Shown here piece by piece: positions 1 to 9,018 of a stretch of DNA of 64,000 nucleotides. The DNA comes from Phycisphaeraceae bacterium (GTDB lineage: Bacteria; Planctomycetota; Phycisphaerae; Phycisphaerales; UBA1924). Each line of letters opens with the position of its first letter. The stretch's first letter is position 1. The position numbers and the translations under genes were made by a program. The notes beneath the pieces were generated by a model. The model made no database searches. It was not told the origin of the DNA and saw only the letters and a list, made by a program, of their open reading frames with translations. The DNA lies in assembly GCA_019636495.1 (NCBI GenBank), contig JAHBXL010000020.1, forward strand, positions 24,772 through 88,771, given 5' to 3'.

Positions 1-3000
1 ATGGGGCATCGGCCCGCGCTTCGGCGAAGACGAAGTTGTTCATCGTTCCCTGGCTGTCGGCGCACAGACCGAGCGCTCGCAGCAGCACGTCGACGACGCG
101 CTGGCTCGTTTCGACGTTCCCCCCCACCACGGCCGGGCCGTCGTCGCCCTCGAAGCGCGGATTGAGCATTCCTTCCGGAAGGAGCACCCGCACCGGCCGC
201 ATCAGGCCCTCGTTCAGCGGGACGGGCCGCGCCAGCAGGATGCGCAGCGCGTAGACGATGCAACTGCGCACGATGGCGGGGGTGGCGTTCAGATTTCCCG
301 CGTGCCCGGGCCCGCTGCCAGCGAAGTCGATCACGAGTTCGTCGCCGCGGTTGTCGAGGGACACTCTCACCGGCGAGCCGTCATCCATCGCGTCGTCGGC
401 GTGCATCGTTCCGAGCGGCAGTTCGCGGAGGCGCTCCCGCAGCAGCGCGGCGGAGCGTTGCTGGATCGCTTCCATGAACAAGGCGACGGCCGGAGCGCCG
501 TGCGTGCGCGACAGCGCACGCAACTCCTCCGCGCCGCGCGCGTTGGCCGCGAGGGCGGCGCGCACATCGGCCAGGTTGTCATCGATGTTGCGCGAGGGAA
601 ACGGCCCCGCGGCGAGCCGCGCGGCCAGCGCATCGAGCCTCGGCTGGCCGCCCTCGACGATCCGGAACGGCGCGAGCACGACGCCCTCTTCGCGCAGCGT
701 GCGTGCATCGGGGGGCATCGAGCCGGGTCGCGAGCCGCCGATCTCGGCGTGGTGGGCGCGGCTGGCAACGTAGCCGATCAGAGTGCCGGCGTCGTCGTGC
801 ACGGGCGTGATGACGGTGATATCGGGCAAGTGCGAGCCGCCGTGCGCGGGGTGGTTGGTGATCGCGCTGTCGCCGGGGTTCAGCGGGAGGGCTTCTCGCA
901 CCGCCCGCACACACACGCCGAGCGAGCCCAGGTGCACCGGCACGTGCGGCGCGCACGCGACCAGCGAACCGCGGGCATCGAGCAGGGCGCAGGAGAAATC
1001 GAGCCGCTCCTTGACGTTGACCGAAACGCTGGTGCGCGCCAGCGCCTCGCCCATGTCGCGCGCGATCGATTCAAACCTCGCGGTGAACAACTCCAGCGAG
1101 GCGGGGTCCGCGGCGTCGGCCATCGCGCTGCGCGGCGGGCCCGCGCCCGGGGAAGCCGATGACTCGATGACGATGGCCCCGTCGGCGATCATCCGCGCCC
1201 GCCAGTCCGGCTCGATGACGACGGTCGCGTGGTCCTCGGCGATGATCGCGGGGCCGGCGAATTCGTCGCCGGCGCGTAGTTCGGACCGCTCGAACACGCG
1301 CGTCTCGGTCCACACGCCGTCGAAGCACGCCGGCTGCGTACGTGCCGGCGCGGGCGGGGCGCACGCGGGACTGCCCGCCGCGGCGGGCGGGCTCGAAACG
1401 GCCGGCGCCGATGCGGCCAGAACGCGCAGCCAGACCACCTCGACCGCGCGGCCCTCGGGGACGTAGCCATAGACGCGCCGGTACGCGGCGTCGAACAGCG
1501 GTGTCAGGGCCTGCGCGCCGTCTTGTGCGGCGAGGTCGATCTCGATCGGCGTTTCCTGGCCGACGAGGCGGAGCGCGGCGATGCGCCGGCGCACCTGCGT
1601 GCCCGACTCCCCCACTCCTGCCGATGCCGCCGCGCGAACGGCCTGAGCGCACAGGTCCTGCAACCACCCGTCGATGTGAGAATCACACTCGGCAAGCGGG
1701 AGCAGCACCTGCCTCTCGGCCAGCCGCTCGACCCGTGCCGCGGCGAGGCCCGCCGCGCTCAGCAGGCCCGCATCGACCGGCGCCAGCGCCGACCGCACGC
1801 CGAGGCGCGCGGCAACGGCGCACGCGTGCTGCCCGCCTGCGCCGCCGAATGCCACCAGCATCGCGCCGCGGAGATCGTGGCCGCGCCGGGTCGAGATGCG
1901 CTGCACCGCGCCCGCCATGCGCTCGGCCGCGATATCCAGGAATCCCTGCAGCAGCATCTCGGCGGGCCAGCGGCGCCCCGTGGATGCCTCCGCGGCGCTG
2001 CGCACGCGCTCGAGGGCGTGCTCGGCCGCATCGCGGTCGATCGGGATCGCGAATCGCTCGGTGCACAGTCGACCAAGGAGCAGGTTGACATCGGTCAGCG
2101 TGAGCGGCCCGCCCGCGCCGTAGCACGCTGGCCCCGGCTCGGCGCCCGCGCTCTGCGGCCCGACAGCGAGCACGCCATCGCGGAACGCGCACACGGAGCC
2201 GCCGCCCGCCGCGACCGTCTCGACCCCGACCGCGGGCGCGAGCAGCATCGCGCCCCCGACAGTGTGCTCGAAGACCATCTCGCAGCCTGCATCGCGTGTC
2301 CATCTGGCCGCATCGGTGCTCGTGCCGCCCATGTCGAAAGAGACGGCGTGCGTGCAACCCGCGGAAGAGGCCGCCGCGGCCGCGCCGACAACACCGGCGG
2401 CGGGGCCGGAGAGCAGGCTGTCCTTGGCGGCGAACTGTTCGGCGGGCCAGAGGCCGCCCGCGCTGCCCATGACCAGCAGCGATGAGCCCGGCGCGGACAG
2501 GGCGGCACGCACGCGCGAGAGATATCCATCGATCACGGGCGCGAGCGCGGCGTTGACCTGCGCTGTCGTCGCCCGCGGCAGGATCTTGACGAACGGCGCG
2601 AGCCGCGCCGAGCAACTCACACGTTCGAAGCCCGAATCGAGGAGGCATGCCGCGACCGCGTCCTCGTGCGCGCTGTTCAGATCGCTGTGGAGGAGCGCGA
2701 CCGCTGCATCGCGGATGCCCGTTCGGAGCAGTCGGTCGGCCTCGCGACGGAGATGATCGAGGTCCGGCGGCTCGATCTCGCGGCCGCGCGCATCGAGCCG
2801 GCCGATGATGCCGACAGTTTCGGCGGCCAGCATCCGCTCGCGCCGGATGTCGAGATTGAACAGTTCGGCGCGTTGCTGTGTGCCGATGCGCGGCAGGTCT
2901 TCGAGCCCGCGATTGATGAACAGCGCGGTGCGTGCCATCGCGCCCGTGAGCAGGGCGTTGGTGCCGCGGGTCGTCGCGAGGCGCATGCGGATCGGCGGGA

Positions 3001-3451
3001 GCGTGCCGCGTGCGGTCGTGCCCGTGAGCAGCCGCGCGGCGAGCACAGGGGCTTCATCTCCCGTGTGAAGTTCCACGACCTGCCCGATGCGCCACCGCGC
3101 ATCGGCGCGAGCAAGACGCAGCAACCCACCGGAGGAGGACTCGATCGGCACGCCCGGCTCGGATGAGCCGAGCGGCGCAAGGCTCCATCCGGCCACGGCA
3201 TCGTGCTGCGATGGCAAGCGGTCCGCGCTGGCCATTCCGCCCGCCCGGCCCCGGCCGCTGTCGCGCTCGACGCCTGCCCAGTTCGCCTCGAGTTGGACTG
3301 TTGCCCCATCAATCACTCGCGCGATGCGAGTCCGCAGGCGACCGGTCGAGAGTACCTTGGCCCGGTGGATCGCGCCATCGGGACCACGTCCCAACGCATC
3401 CGTGAATGTGCCACCGGTGTCGACCCAGATTTCCCAACGACGTTCGGACAT
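1..3451 (-). CDS. Hydantoinase/5-oxoprolinase family protein, HyuA-HyuB fusion (partial, C-terminus beyond window)
   Basis: This family carries out ATP-dependent opening of cyclic amides (5-oxoproline or hydantoins) in the cytoplasm. The frame starts with ATG at 3451 and stays open to base 1, giving about 1,150 residues without a stop. The N-terminal half is HyuA-like: GGTFTD lies at residues 13-18, followed by SFDMGGTSTD, a TRRGHDLR segment and FGGAGGQHACAVA. The second half is HyuB-like: VNVKERLDFSCAL, NHPAHGGSHLPD, HHAEIGGSRPGSMPPDA, and SQGTMNNFVF at the window edge. Both halves lie in one uninterrupted frame, as in bifunctional oxoprolinases of about 1,200-1,300 residues, so perhaps 50-150 residues are missing. 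It is divergent from the adhesin gene to its right. Substrate (5-oxoproline, hydantoin or acetone-type) cannot be decided from sequence alone. Confidence 0.9.
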   Translation of the reverse strand, partial: MSERRWEIWVDTGGTFTDALGRGPDGAIHRAKVLSTGRLRTRIARVIDGATVQLEANWAGVERDSGRGRAGGMASADRLPSQHDAVAGWSLAPLGSSEPGVPIESSSGGLLRLARADARWRIGQVVELHTGDEAPVLAARLLTGTTARGTLPPIRMRLATTRGTNALLTGAMARTALFINRGLEDLPRIGTQQRAELFNLDIRRERMLAAETVGIIGRLDARGREIEPPDLDHLRREADRLLRTGIRDAAVALLHSDLNSAHEDAVAACLLDSGFERVSCSARLAPFVKILPRATTAQVNAALAPVIDGYLSRVRAALSAPGSSLLVMGSAGGLWPAEQFAAKDSLLSGPAAGVVGAAAAASSAGCTHAVSFDMGGTSTDAARWTRDAGCEMVFEHTVGGAMLLAPAVGVETVAAGGGSVCAFRDGVLAVGPQSAGAEPGPACYGAGGPLTLTDVNLLLGRLCTERFAIPIDRDAAEHALERVRSAAEASTGRRWPAEMLLQGFLDIAAERMAGAVQRISTRRGHDLRGAMLVAFGGAGGQHACAVAARLGVRSALAPVDAGLLSAAGLAAARVERLAERQVLLPLAECDSHIDGWLQDLCAQAVRAAASAGVGESGTQVRRRIAALRLVGQETPIEIDLAAQDGAQALTPLFDAAYRRVYGYVPEGRAVEVVWLRVLAASAPAVSSPPAAAGSPACAPPAPARTQPACFDGVWTETRVFERSELRAGDEFAGPAIIAEDHATVVIEPDWRARMIADGAIVIESSASPGAGPPRSAMADAADPASLELFTARFESIARDMGEALARTSVSVNVKERLDFSCALLDARGSLVACAPHVPVHLGSLGVCVRAVREALPLNPGDSAITNHPAHGGSHLPDITVITPVHDDAGTLIGYVASRAHHAEIGGSRPGSMPPDARTLREEGVVLAPFRIVEGGQPRLDALAARLAAGPFPSRNIDDNLADVRAALAANARGAEELRALSRTHGAPAVALFMEAIQQRSAALLRERLRELPLGTMHADDAMDDGSPVRVSLDNRGDELVIDFAGSGPGHAGNLNATPAIVRSCIVYALRILLARPVPLNEGLMRPVRVLLPEGMLNPRFEGDDGPAVVGGNVETSQRVVDVLLRALGLCADSQGTMNNFVFAEARADAP

Positions 3452-3751
3452 TGATAGGAGCCTTGAAGCCAAGAGCGGCGGCACGCGTGCCGGCGTGGTG
3501 CCGGGCACGGAGATGCCGCCGACTGTGGCAGTTTATCGGTCTTGAACGTCCCGATTTTGATTGGTTTATGTTCGCAAGTACCCCATAAATGTGGGATTTT
3601 TCTGTAGGTTAGGACTTGTGCCCATAATAGGGGATTGGTCTAATGGGCTTACATACCCTACTTGGGGGAATGTCTTGCCAGCCAAGGGGTCGGCAGGGAA
3701 GAGGATGGACCATCAGTGATTGGTCTGCACAGGGCCAGGAGGCGTTCGGCC
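3452..3751. promoter_or_regulatory. Divergent intergenic region between the hydantoinase and adhesin genes
   Basis: About 300 bases without a convincing gene. The stretch 3540-3640 is clearly more AT-rich than its surroundings and presumably holds the promoters for both divergent genes, but no -35/-10 pair with good spacing stands out. A weak 4-bp hairpin (CCCA 3582-3585 with TGGG 3592-3595) followed by ATTTTTC is present; it is too short to call a terminator. The strong Shine-Dalgarno AGGAGG at 3737-3742 sets the adhesin start. Confidence 0.35.
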
Positions 3752-6700
3752 ATGGGCGGCATTCGTCAGTTCGGACGGGCGGCGGTGTGTGCAGTCGCGG
3801 CAGTGCTCGCCTCGGCGGGCGTGGCGTTGGCAGACACGTTCATTGTCACCAACACGCAGGACTCGGGCCAGGGGTCATTGCGCGCGGCGATCGAGGCGGC
3901 CAATGCCGCGGCGGGGGCGGACGTCATCGAGTTTGACATCCCGACATCGGACCCGGGCTTTGTTGATGCCGCGACCGACTTCTGGCGGATTTCGTTGACA
4001 TCGGGTCCGTTGCCGTCCATTCAGGACGCCGTGTTGATCGACGGCTGGTCGCAGCGCGACCCGACGGGGCCGGGCCTGCCGATCATTGAGATCAACGGGT
4101 CTGCGCTTGTGAGCGGGAACGGGCTGGACGTGCAGGCCCCGAATGTCACGGTCCGCGGGCTGACAATCGTCGGATTCCCGGCGCACGGGTTGACGATTGT
4201 CGGTGGCGACGTGGTGCAGTGCTGGGTCTATGGCTGCCACATCGGCGTCGACCCTCTGGGGCTTACGGCGATTCCGAATGCCGGCGACGGCGTTCTGATT
4301 TCCAAGGGAGCGGGGCAGAGCCTCATCGGGACCAACGGCGACGGCGTTGACGATGCGGCCGAGCGCTGCATCATCTCGGGCAACATGGGCTCGGGCGTGC
4401 GGATGCTGAACACCCGCCTGGACACGCAGATTGCCAACCGCGTGGCCGGCTGCTGGATCGGCCCGGACATTTCCGGCCTTCTGGCGCTGCCCAACCGCAA
4501 TGGGGGCATCACGCTGCAATCGGCCGAGCGCACGATCATCGGCACCAACTCGACCGACAACGGGTTTGACGCGGGCGAGGGCAACCTGATCTCGGGCAAC
4601 AATGGCAACGGCGTCTCGATCATCGGACGGCCGCAGACTGGTACGACTGTCTCGGGCAACCGGATCGGCACGGATGTGAGCGGCGCCAAGCCCCTGCCCA
4701 ACAACGGCGACGGCGTGCTCGTGACCGACAGCCCGAGCGCGGGGGAGCACCGAGTCGGCACCGCGCTGGGGCCGGACTACCGCGCGTATCAGGCCAACAT
4801 CATCGCGTTCAACCGCGGCGCGGGCGTGATCATCACCGGCGGCGTGAACACCGCCATCCTGGGCAACTCGATCTATGACAACGACGAACTGGGCATCGAC
4901 CTGGCGCCCGGCGGGGTGCGCGGCGTGACGCTCAACGACGCGATGGACGCGGACACCGGCCCCAACGACCTGCAGAACTTCCCGATGATCATCGAGGTCG
5001 GAGCGGACGGCCTGGTGCGGTTCGAACTGCACTCGCGGCCGCTGCGCTCGTACTGGGTCGAGTTCTTCCTGAACCGGCTCCCCGACCCCAGTGAACTGGG
5101 CGAGGGACAGGTGTTCCTCGGCGGGGATGTGTTCATCACCGACCTGCTGGGCAACACGGGCGAGCGGTTCTTCATGTTCAACCCCGGCGACTTCCCCTCG
5201 CTGGCGTGGGTGACCGCGACCGCCACGGAACTTCCGCCGGTTCAGACGCTGGGCGGTCCGACGACGCTGATCGGCAACACGTCGGAGTTCTCGGTGGCGG
5301 TGCCGCGAGACCTTCCGCCGACCGCGCTGCCGCAGACGGTGAACACGCCGCGGGACACCGATGTGACGATCACTCTCGAGGGCGAGGACCCGGAGATGAT
5401 GGCGCTGTCGGCGTTGATCGACACGCTCCCGGACCGGGGCACGCTGCTGCAGTTCGGGACGCTCGATCCGATCCTTGCCGCGCCCGCGGTCGTGACGGAC
5501 TCGCAGAACCGCGTGGTGTTCCGCCCGCTGCCGGGAGAGATCGGCTCGCCGTACACGACGTTCGACTTCCGCGTGGACGACGCGATGACGCTGAGCATGC
5601 CGGCGACGGTGACGATCAACGTTCTGGCGGTGAACGATCCGCCGAGCGCGGAGAACGACGAGTACACCATCAACGAGGACACGACTCTGAATGTCGGCGC
5701 GCCGGGCGTGCTGAGCAACGACACCGACCCCAACGGGGACGACCTGACGGCGGTGCTGGAGACCGGCCCTGCGCACGCGCAGGCGTTCACCTTCAACGCC
5801 GATGGTTCGTTCACGTACACGCCCACGCTCAACTTCAACGGGGTGGACACGTTCACGTATCGCGCTTTCGACGGGGCGTTGTTCTCGAACATCGCGACGG
5901 TGACGATCAACATTGCGCCGATCAACGACCCGCCGGTCGCGATGGATGATGAGTACACGACCAACGAGGACACGACGCTCGTGGTCGCCGCGCCGGGCGT
6001 GCTCGAGAATGATTCGGACATCGACGGCGACGCGCTCACGGCGGTTCTTTCCGCCCCGCCCGCGCACGCCGCGGCGTTCGCGCTGGCCGCCGACGGGTCG
6101 TTCACGTATACGCCCGCGCTCAACTTCAACGGCGTGGACACGTTCACGTACCGCGCGTTCGACGGGCTGGCGTTCTCCAACATCGCGACGGTGACGATCA
6201 ACATCGCGCCGATCAACGATCCGCCGGTGGCGGTTGACGACAACTACTCGACCGATGAGGACACCACGCTGGTCGTGGCCGCGCCTGGGGTGTTGTTCAA
6301 TGACAGCGACGTGGACGGCGATGCGCTGACCGCGCAACTGGCCTCGGGCCCGTCCAACGCGCTGTCGTTTGACTTCAACGCGGACGGGTCGTTCACGTAC
6401 ACGCCCGCGGCGAACTTCAACGGGCTGGACACGTTCACCTACCGCGCGTTCGATGGGCAGGCGTTCTCGAACACCGCGACGGTCCGCATCACGGTGAACC
6501 CGGTGAACGACCCGCCCGTGGCGCGGTGCCGCAACGTGGTGATTGATGCGCGGTTCGAATGCCCGAGTTTCTTCATCACCGTCGACGACATCGACGACGG
6601 ATCGTCGGACCCCGAGGACGGGACGAACATCCAGCGCGCCGCGTCGTTCCTCGGCCCGTTCCCGATCGGCACGACCCCGGTCACGCTGACGGTGACCGAC

Positions 6701-8113
6701 TCGGGCGGCCTGAGCGATTCGTGCGTGGCCAATGTGACCGTGCTGGCGATCGATTGCCAGCCCAACGGGATACCCGATGCCTGCGAGCAGATGAACGGGT
6801 CGGTCGACTGCAACGGCAACTTCGTGCCCGATGAGTGCGAGTGCTTCTGGGACAACGGGGTGCCCCCGATGGACGGGACCGCCGTGAACGGCCAGTTGTC
6901 GCACCTGGGCGGCGGCGCGCCGCTGGGCGCGAAGACCGCGGAGGATTTCTACCTGCGCCCCGGGGAGATGCACCGACTGCACAAGTTCACCGGGTACATG
7001 CTGAGCAGTTCGTTCTCGCAACTCCGGCGGGCACGTCTGGAGTTTTACCACGATTGCAACGGCGAGCCGGCGGGCGAGCCCTTCGCTGAGTTCTCCAACT
7101 CGGTGGTGGATGCCGTCACGCCCGGACTGGGCGGGTTCGACGTGATCACCTACTCCTTCGACCTGTGCGATGCGCACCTGTGGCTCGAGGGCGGCAAGGC
7201 GTACTGGGTCGCGCTGTTCGGGGTGACCGACGGCCAGATGTCGGACCTTTCGTACTGGGCGGTGGACGAGGCCTCGGGCCCGCACGCCATCGCCGGCCGC
7301 CCGCCGCACAAGCGCGATGGTGTTCCGACGGGCGTCTGGAACGAGTACGACTTCGGCCCGTGGTACCCGGCCGACGAGTGCTGCCTGGGCTGCCGGAATC
7401 TGGCGTTCAACCTCCGCGGCGAATCGTGCAAGATTCTCTGGGACAACGGCGGACCGAACATCAGCCAGGGCGCGGGCGGGTCGCCATCGGGCGCGAACCG
7501 CGCCCGCACCAGCCGGTCGGCCGACAACTTCGTCACGCCGCCGTGCGAGGCCGCGGAGATCTGCCTGATCCAGGCGTGGATCTGGACCAACTGCGATCCG
7601 GTGCACGGGTTCATCTCGATCTACGAGAACGACTGCAAGTTGCCGCTGAACACGCCGCTGTTCACTGCCGCGCCGACGCGGGTGATCGCGACGGGCCAGA
7701 GCGTCACGATCGAGAACCAGGTCTTCCAGGGCTTCTGTCTTGAACTTGAGTACCCGAACTGGATTCTGCACGAGGGCCGGACGTACTGGCTCTCGGCGGG
7801 CGCGCACAGCACCGGGAACTTCACGACGCGGTCGTTCTTCGCCAATGCACTGCGCGCCTGCCCGGACTCGTGCAACATTCTGAAAATCTCGCCCGGCGCG
7901 AAGCGCGACATCGGACCGACGCCCAACGCCTGGGCCCTGACCGACCGCGACTACGCGTTCCGTATTGCCGTACGCCTCCCGCCGGCGCCGGTGCCCTCGG
8001 TTGACCCCGGCCTGCCCTCGCCGTCCTGCATCGCCGATGTCGATGGGTCGGGGACCGTCGATGTCACCGACATCTTCCACTTCCTGTCCGCGTGGTTCGC
8101 TGGTTGCCCCTGA
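3752..8113 (+). CDS. Large secreted adhesin-like protein: beta-helix, three cadherin-like repeats, HYR domain, dockerin-like tail
   Basis: The 1,453-residue product is probably an exported surface or extracellular protein. The start at 3752 is chosen over an in-frame ATG at 3662 because AGGAGG (3737-3742) sits 9 bases upstream and a clean signal peptide follows, with apparent cleavage after VALA (about residue 27). Domains in order: a CSLREA-like start (TNTQDSGQGSLRAAIEAAN) and a right-handed beta-helix with repeated ISGN/GNRIG turns to about residue 450; an Ig-like stretch; three 97-residue cadherin-like tandem repeats with NDPPVA and EDTTL motifs (about 628-918); a HYR-like domain; a PNGIPDACE calcium-loop-like segment; cysteine-rich modules with DNG; and a C-terminal dockerin-like motif (DVDGSGTVDVTDIF then FLSAWFAG). 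Ligand unknown. The repeat types point to adhesion or matrix function. Confidence 0.85.
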   Translation: MGGIRQFGRAAVCAVAAVLASAGVALADTFIVTNTQDSGQGSLRAAIEAANAAAGADVIEFDIPTSDPGFVDAATDFWRISLTSGPLPSIQDAVLIDGWSQRDPTGPGLPIIEINGSALVSGNGLDVQAPNVTVRGLTIVGFPAHGLTIVGGDVVQCWVYGCHIGVDPLGLTAIPNAGDGVLISKGAGQSLIGTNGDGVDDAAERCIISGNMGSGVRMLNTRLDTQIANRVAGCWIGPDISGLLALPNRNGGITLQSAERTIIGTNSTDNGFDAGEGNLISGNNGNGVSIIGRPQTGTTVSGNRIGTDVSGAKPLPNNGDGVLVTDSPSAGEHRVGTALGPDYRAYQANIIAFNRGAGVIITGGVNTAILGNSIYDNDELGIDLAPGGVRGVTLNDAMDADTGPNDLQNFPMIIEVGADGLVRFELHSRPLRSYWVEFFLNRLPDPSELGEGQVFLGGDVFITDLLGNTGERFFMFNPGDFPSLAWVTATATELPPVQTLGGPTTLIGNTSEFSVAVPRDLPPTALPQTVNTPRDTDVTITLEGEDPEMMALSALIDTLPDRGTLLQFGTLDPILAAPAVVTDSQNRVVFRPLPGEIGSPYTTFDFRVDDAMTLSMPATVTINVLAVNDPPSAENDEYTINEDTTLNVGAPGVLSNDTDPNGDDLTAVLETGPAHAQAFTFNADGSFTYTPTLNFNGVDTFTYRAFDGALFSNIATVTINIAPINDPPVAMDDEYTTNEDTTLVVAAPGVLENDSDIDGDALTAVLSAPPAHAAAFALAADGSFTYTPALNFNGVDTFTYRAFDGLAFSNIATVTINIAPINDPPVAVDDNYSTDEDTTLVVAAPGVLFNDSDVDGDALTAQLASGPSNALSFDFNADGSFTYTPAANFNGLDTFTYRAFDGQAFSNTATVRITVNPVNDPPVARCRNVVIDARFECPSFFITVDDIDDGSSDPEDGTNIQRAASFLGPFPIGTTPVTLTVTDSGGLSDSCVANVTVLAIDCQPNGIPDACEQMNGSVDCNGNFVPDECECFWDNGVPPMDGTAVNGQLSHLGGGAPLGAKTAEDFYLRPGEMHRLHKFTGYMLSSSFSQLRRARLEFYHDCNGEPAGEPFAEFSNSVVDAVTPGLGGFDVITYSFDLCDAHLWLEGGKAYWVALFGVTDGQMSDLSYWAVDEASGPHAIAGRPPHKRDGVPTGVWNEYDFGPWYPADECCLGCRNLAFNLRGESCKILWDNGGPNISQGAGGSPSGANRARTSRSADNFVTPPCEAAEICLIQAWIWTNCDPVHGFISIYENDCKLPLNTPLFTAAPTRVIATGQSVTIENQVFQGFCLELEYPNWILHEGRTYWLSAGAHSTGNFTTRSFFANALRACPDSCNILKISPGAKRDIGPTPNAWALTDRDYAFRIAVRLPPAPVPSVDPGLPSPSCIADVDGSGTVDVTDIFHFLSAWFAGCP
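5633..6505 (+). repeat. Three tandem 291-bp repeats inside the adhesin gene
   Basis: The AACGAYCC boundary motif recurs at 5633, 5924, 6215 and 6506, exactly 291 bases (97 codons) apart. Each copy encodes an EDTTL...GVL-N-D...DGD-LTA...FNADGSFTYTP...TFTYRAFDG module. Copies two and three are the most similar at nucleotide level, which suggests recent duplication. Confidence 0.9.
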
Positions 8114-8290
8114 AACGGCGACTCCCCATTCAGGGGAAACGCCAACATCCAACTGGACGGCACGCCCGCCGCGAGGTACATTCGGGCTGTGGTCGGCCGG
8201 TGTGCACGTTGATCGTGCGATGTGCGCACGTCTGCAACGCGCGGCGGGGTCCCTCGCATGGGCAAGTCGGCCGGGGCAACGAGGATGCTC

Positions 8291-8941
8291 ATGACAACTC
8301 CGAACAAGCCGGCGGCGGGTCCCGTCCACGTGTTTCGGCGCGCGGAGGTCGATCGGATTCCCGAGCGGCCATCGCGCGTGCTGGTTGCTGAGGATGAACA
8401 CCTGATCGCCCTCCAGATCTGCTCGATGCTGACGGAGATCGGGCTGGAAGCGATCGGCCCGGTGGGGGACGGGAACGCGGCGTTGTCGCTGGCGCGCACC
8501 GCCGCGCCGCACATCGCGCTGCTGGACATCCGCATGCCGATCATGGACGGACTGGAAACCGCCAAGGCGCTGATGTCGGAGTTGGGCACGCCGTCCGTGA
8601 TCGTGTCGGCGCACTCGACGCCGGAGTATTCCGGCGCGGCGGGCGAGGCGGGTGTGTTCGGCTACCTGGTCAAGCCCGTGCTGGCCGAGCAACTTCGCGT
8701 GACGATCGATGTGTCGTGGCACCGGTATCGTGAGCAGGCCGCGGCGTCGTTCGAGAACGGGGACTTGCGCCGGCGAATGGATGAACGTCGCGTCATCGAG
8801 CAGGCCAAGTGGGCGCTGGTGGAAAAGCAGTCGATGAAGGAGCCGGAGGCAATGCGGCAGATGCAGGAGCGCGCCCGCTCGACCCGGCAGCCGCTGATCG
8901 CCGTTGCCAAGTCCGTGCTCGAGCACGGGCGGTTGACCTGA
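8291..8941 (+). CDS. Response regulator with receiver and ANTAR RNA-binding domains
   Basis: The 216-residue product belongs to the AmiR/NasR type of two-component regulators, which control gene expression by binding leader RNA and blocking termination. The start at 8291 follows GAGG at 8281-8284. A receiver domain spans about residues 30-145, with acidic pocket residues in VAEDEH, the phospho-acceptor Asp in LLDIRMP, a Ser in VIVSAHS in the Thr/Ser position, and the conserved Lys in GYLVKPV. The C-terminal 60 residues (RRMDERRVIEQAKWAL to the end) match the three-helix ANTAR pattern. No sensor kinase and no nitrate or amide genes lie next to it. Its RNA target is unknown. Confidence 0.85.
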   Translation: MTTPNKPAAGPVHVFRRAEVDRIPERPSRVLVAEDEHLIALQICSMLTEIGLEAIGPVGDGNAALSLARTAAPHIALLDIRMPIMDGLETAKALMSELGTPSVIVSAHSTPEYSGAAGEAGVFGYLVKPVLAEQLRVTIDVSWHRYREQAAASFENGDLRRRMDERRVIEQAKWALVEKQSMKEPEAMRQMQERARSTRQPLIAVAKSVLEHGRLT

Positions 8942-9018
8942 CCGAGTCGAGACTCGGACGCTAAGGTGTTGGGCGTGCGCCGGCGCGGCGCACGGTGTTG
9001 GTCCGAGTCGCCCCAGCA

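Noticed and set aside
1..3312. Many rightward open frames of 60-320 codons over the hydantoinase gene
   Set aside because: All lie antisense to a continuous 1,150-codon HyuA/HyuB frame with clear motifs.
3582..3602. Terminator upstream of the adhesin gene
   Set aside because: The stem is only 4 bp and there is no upstream rightward gene to terminate.
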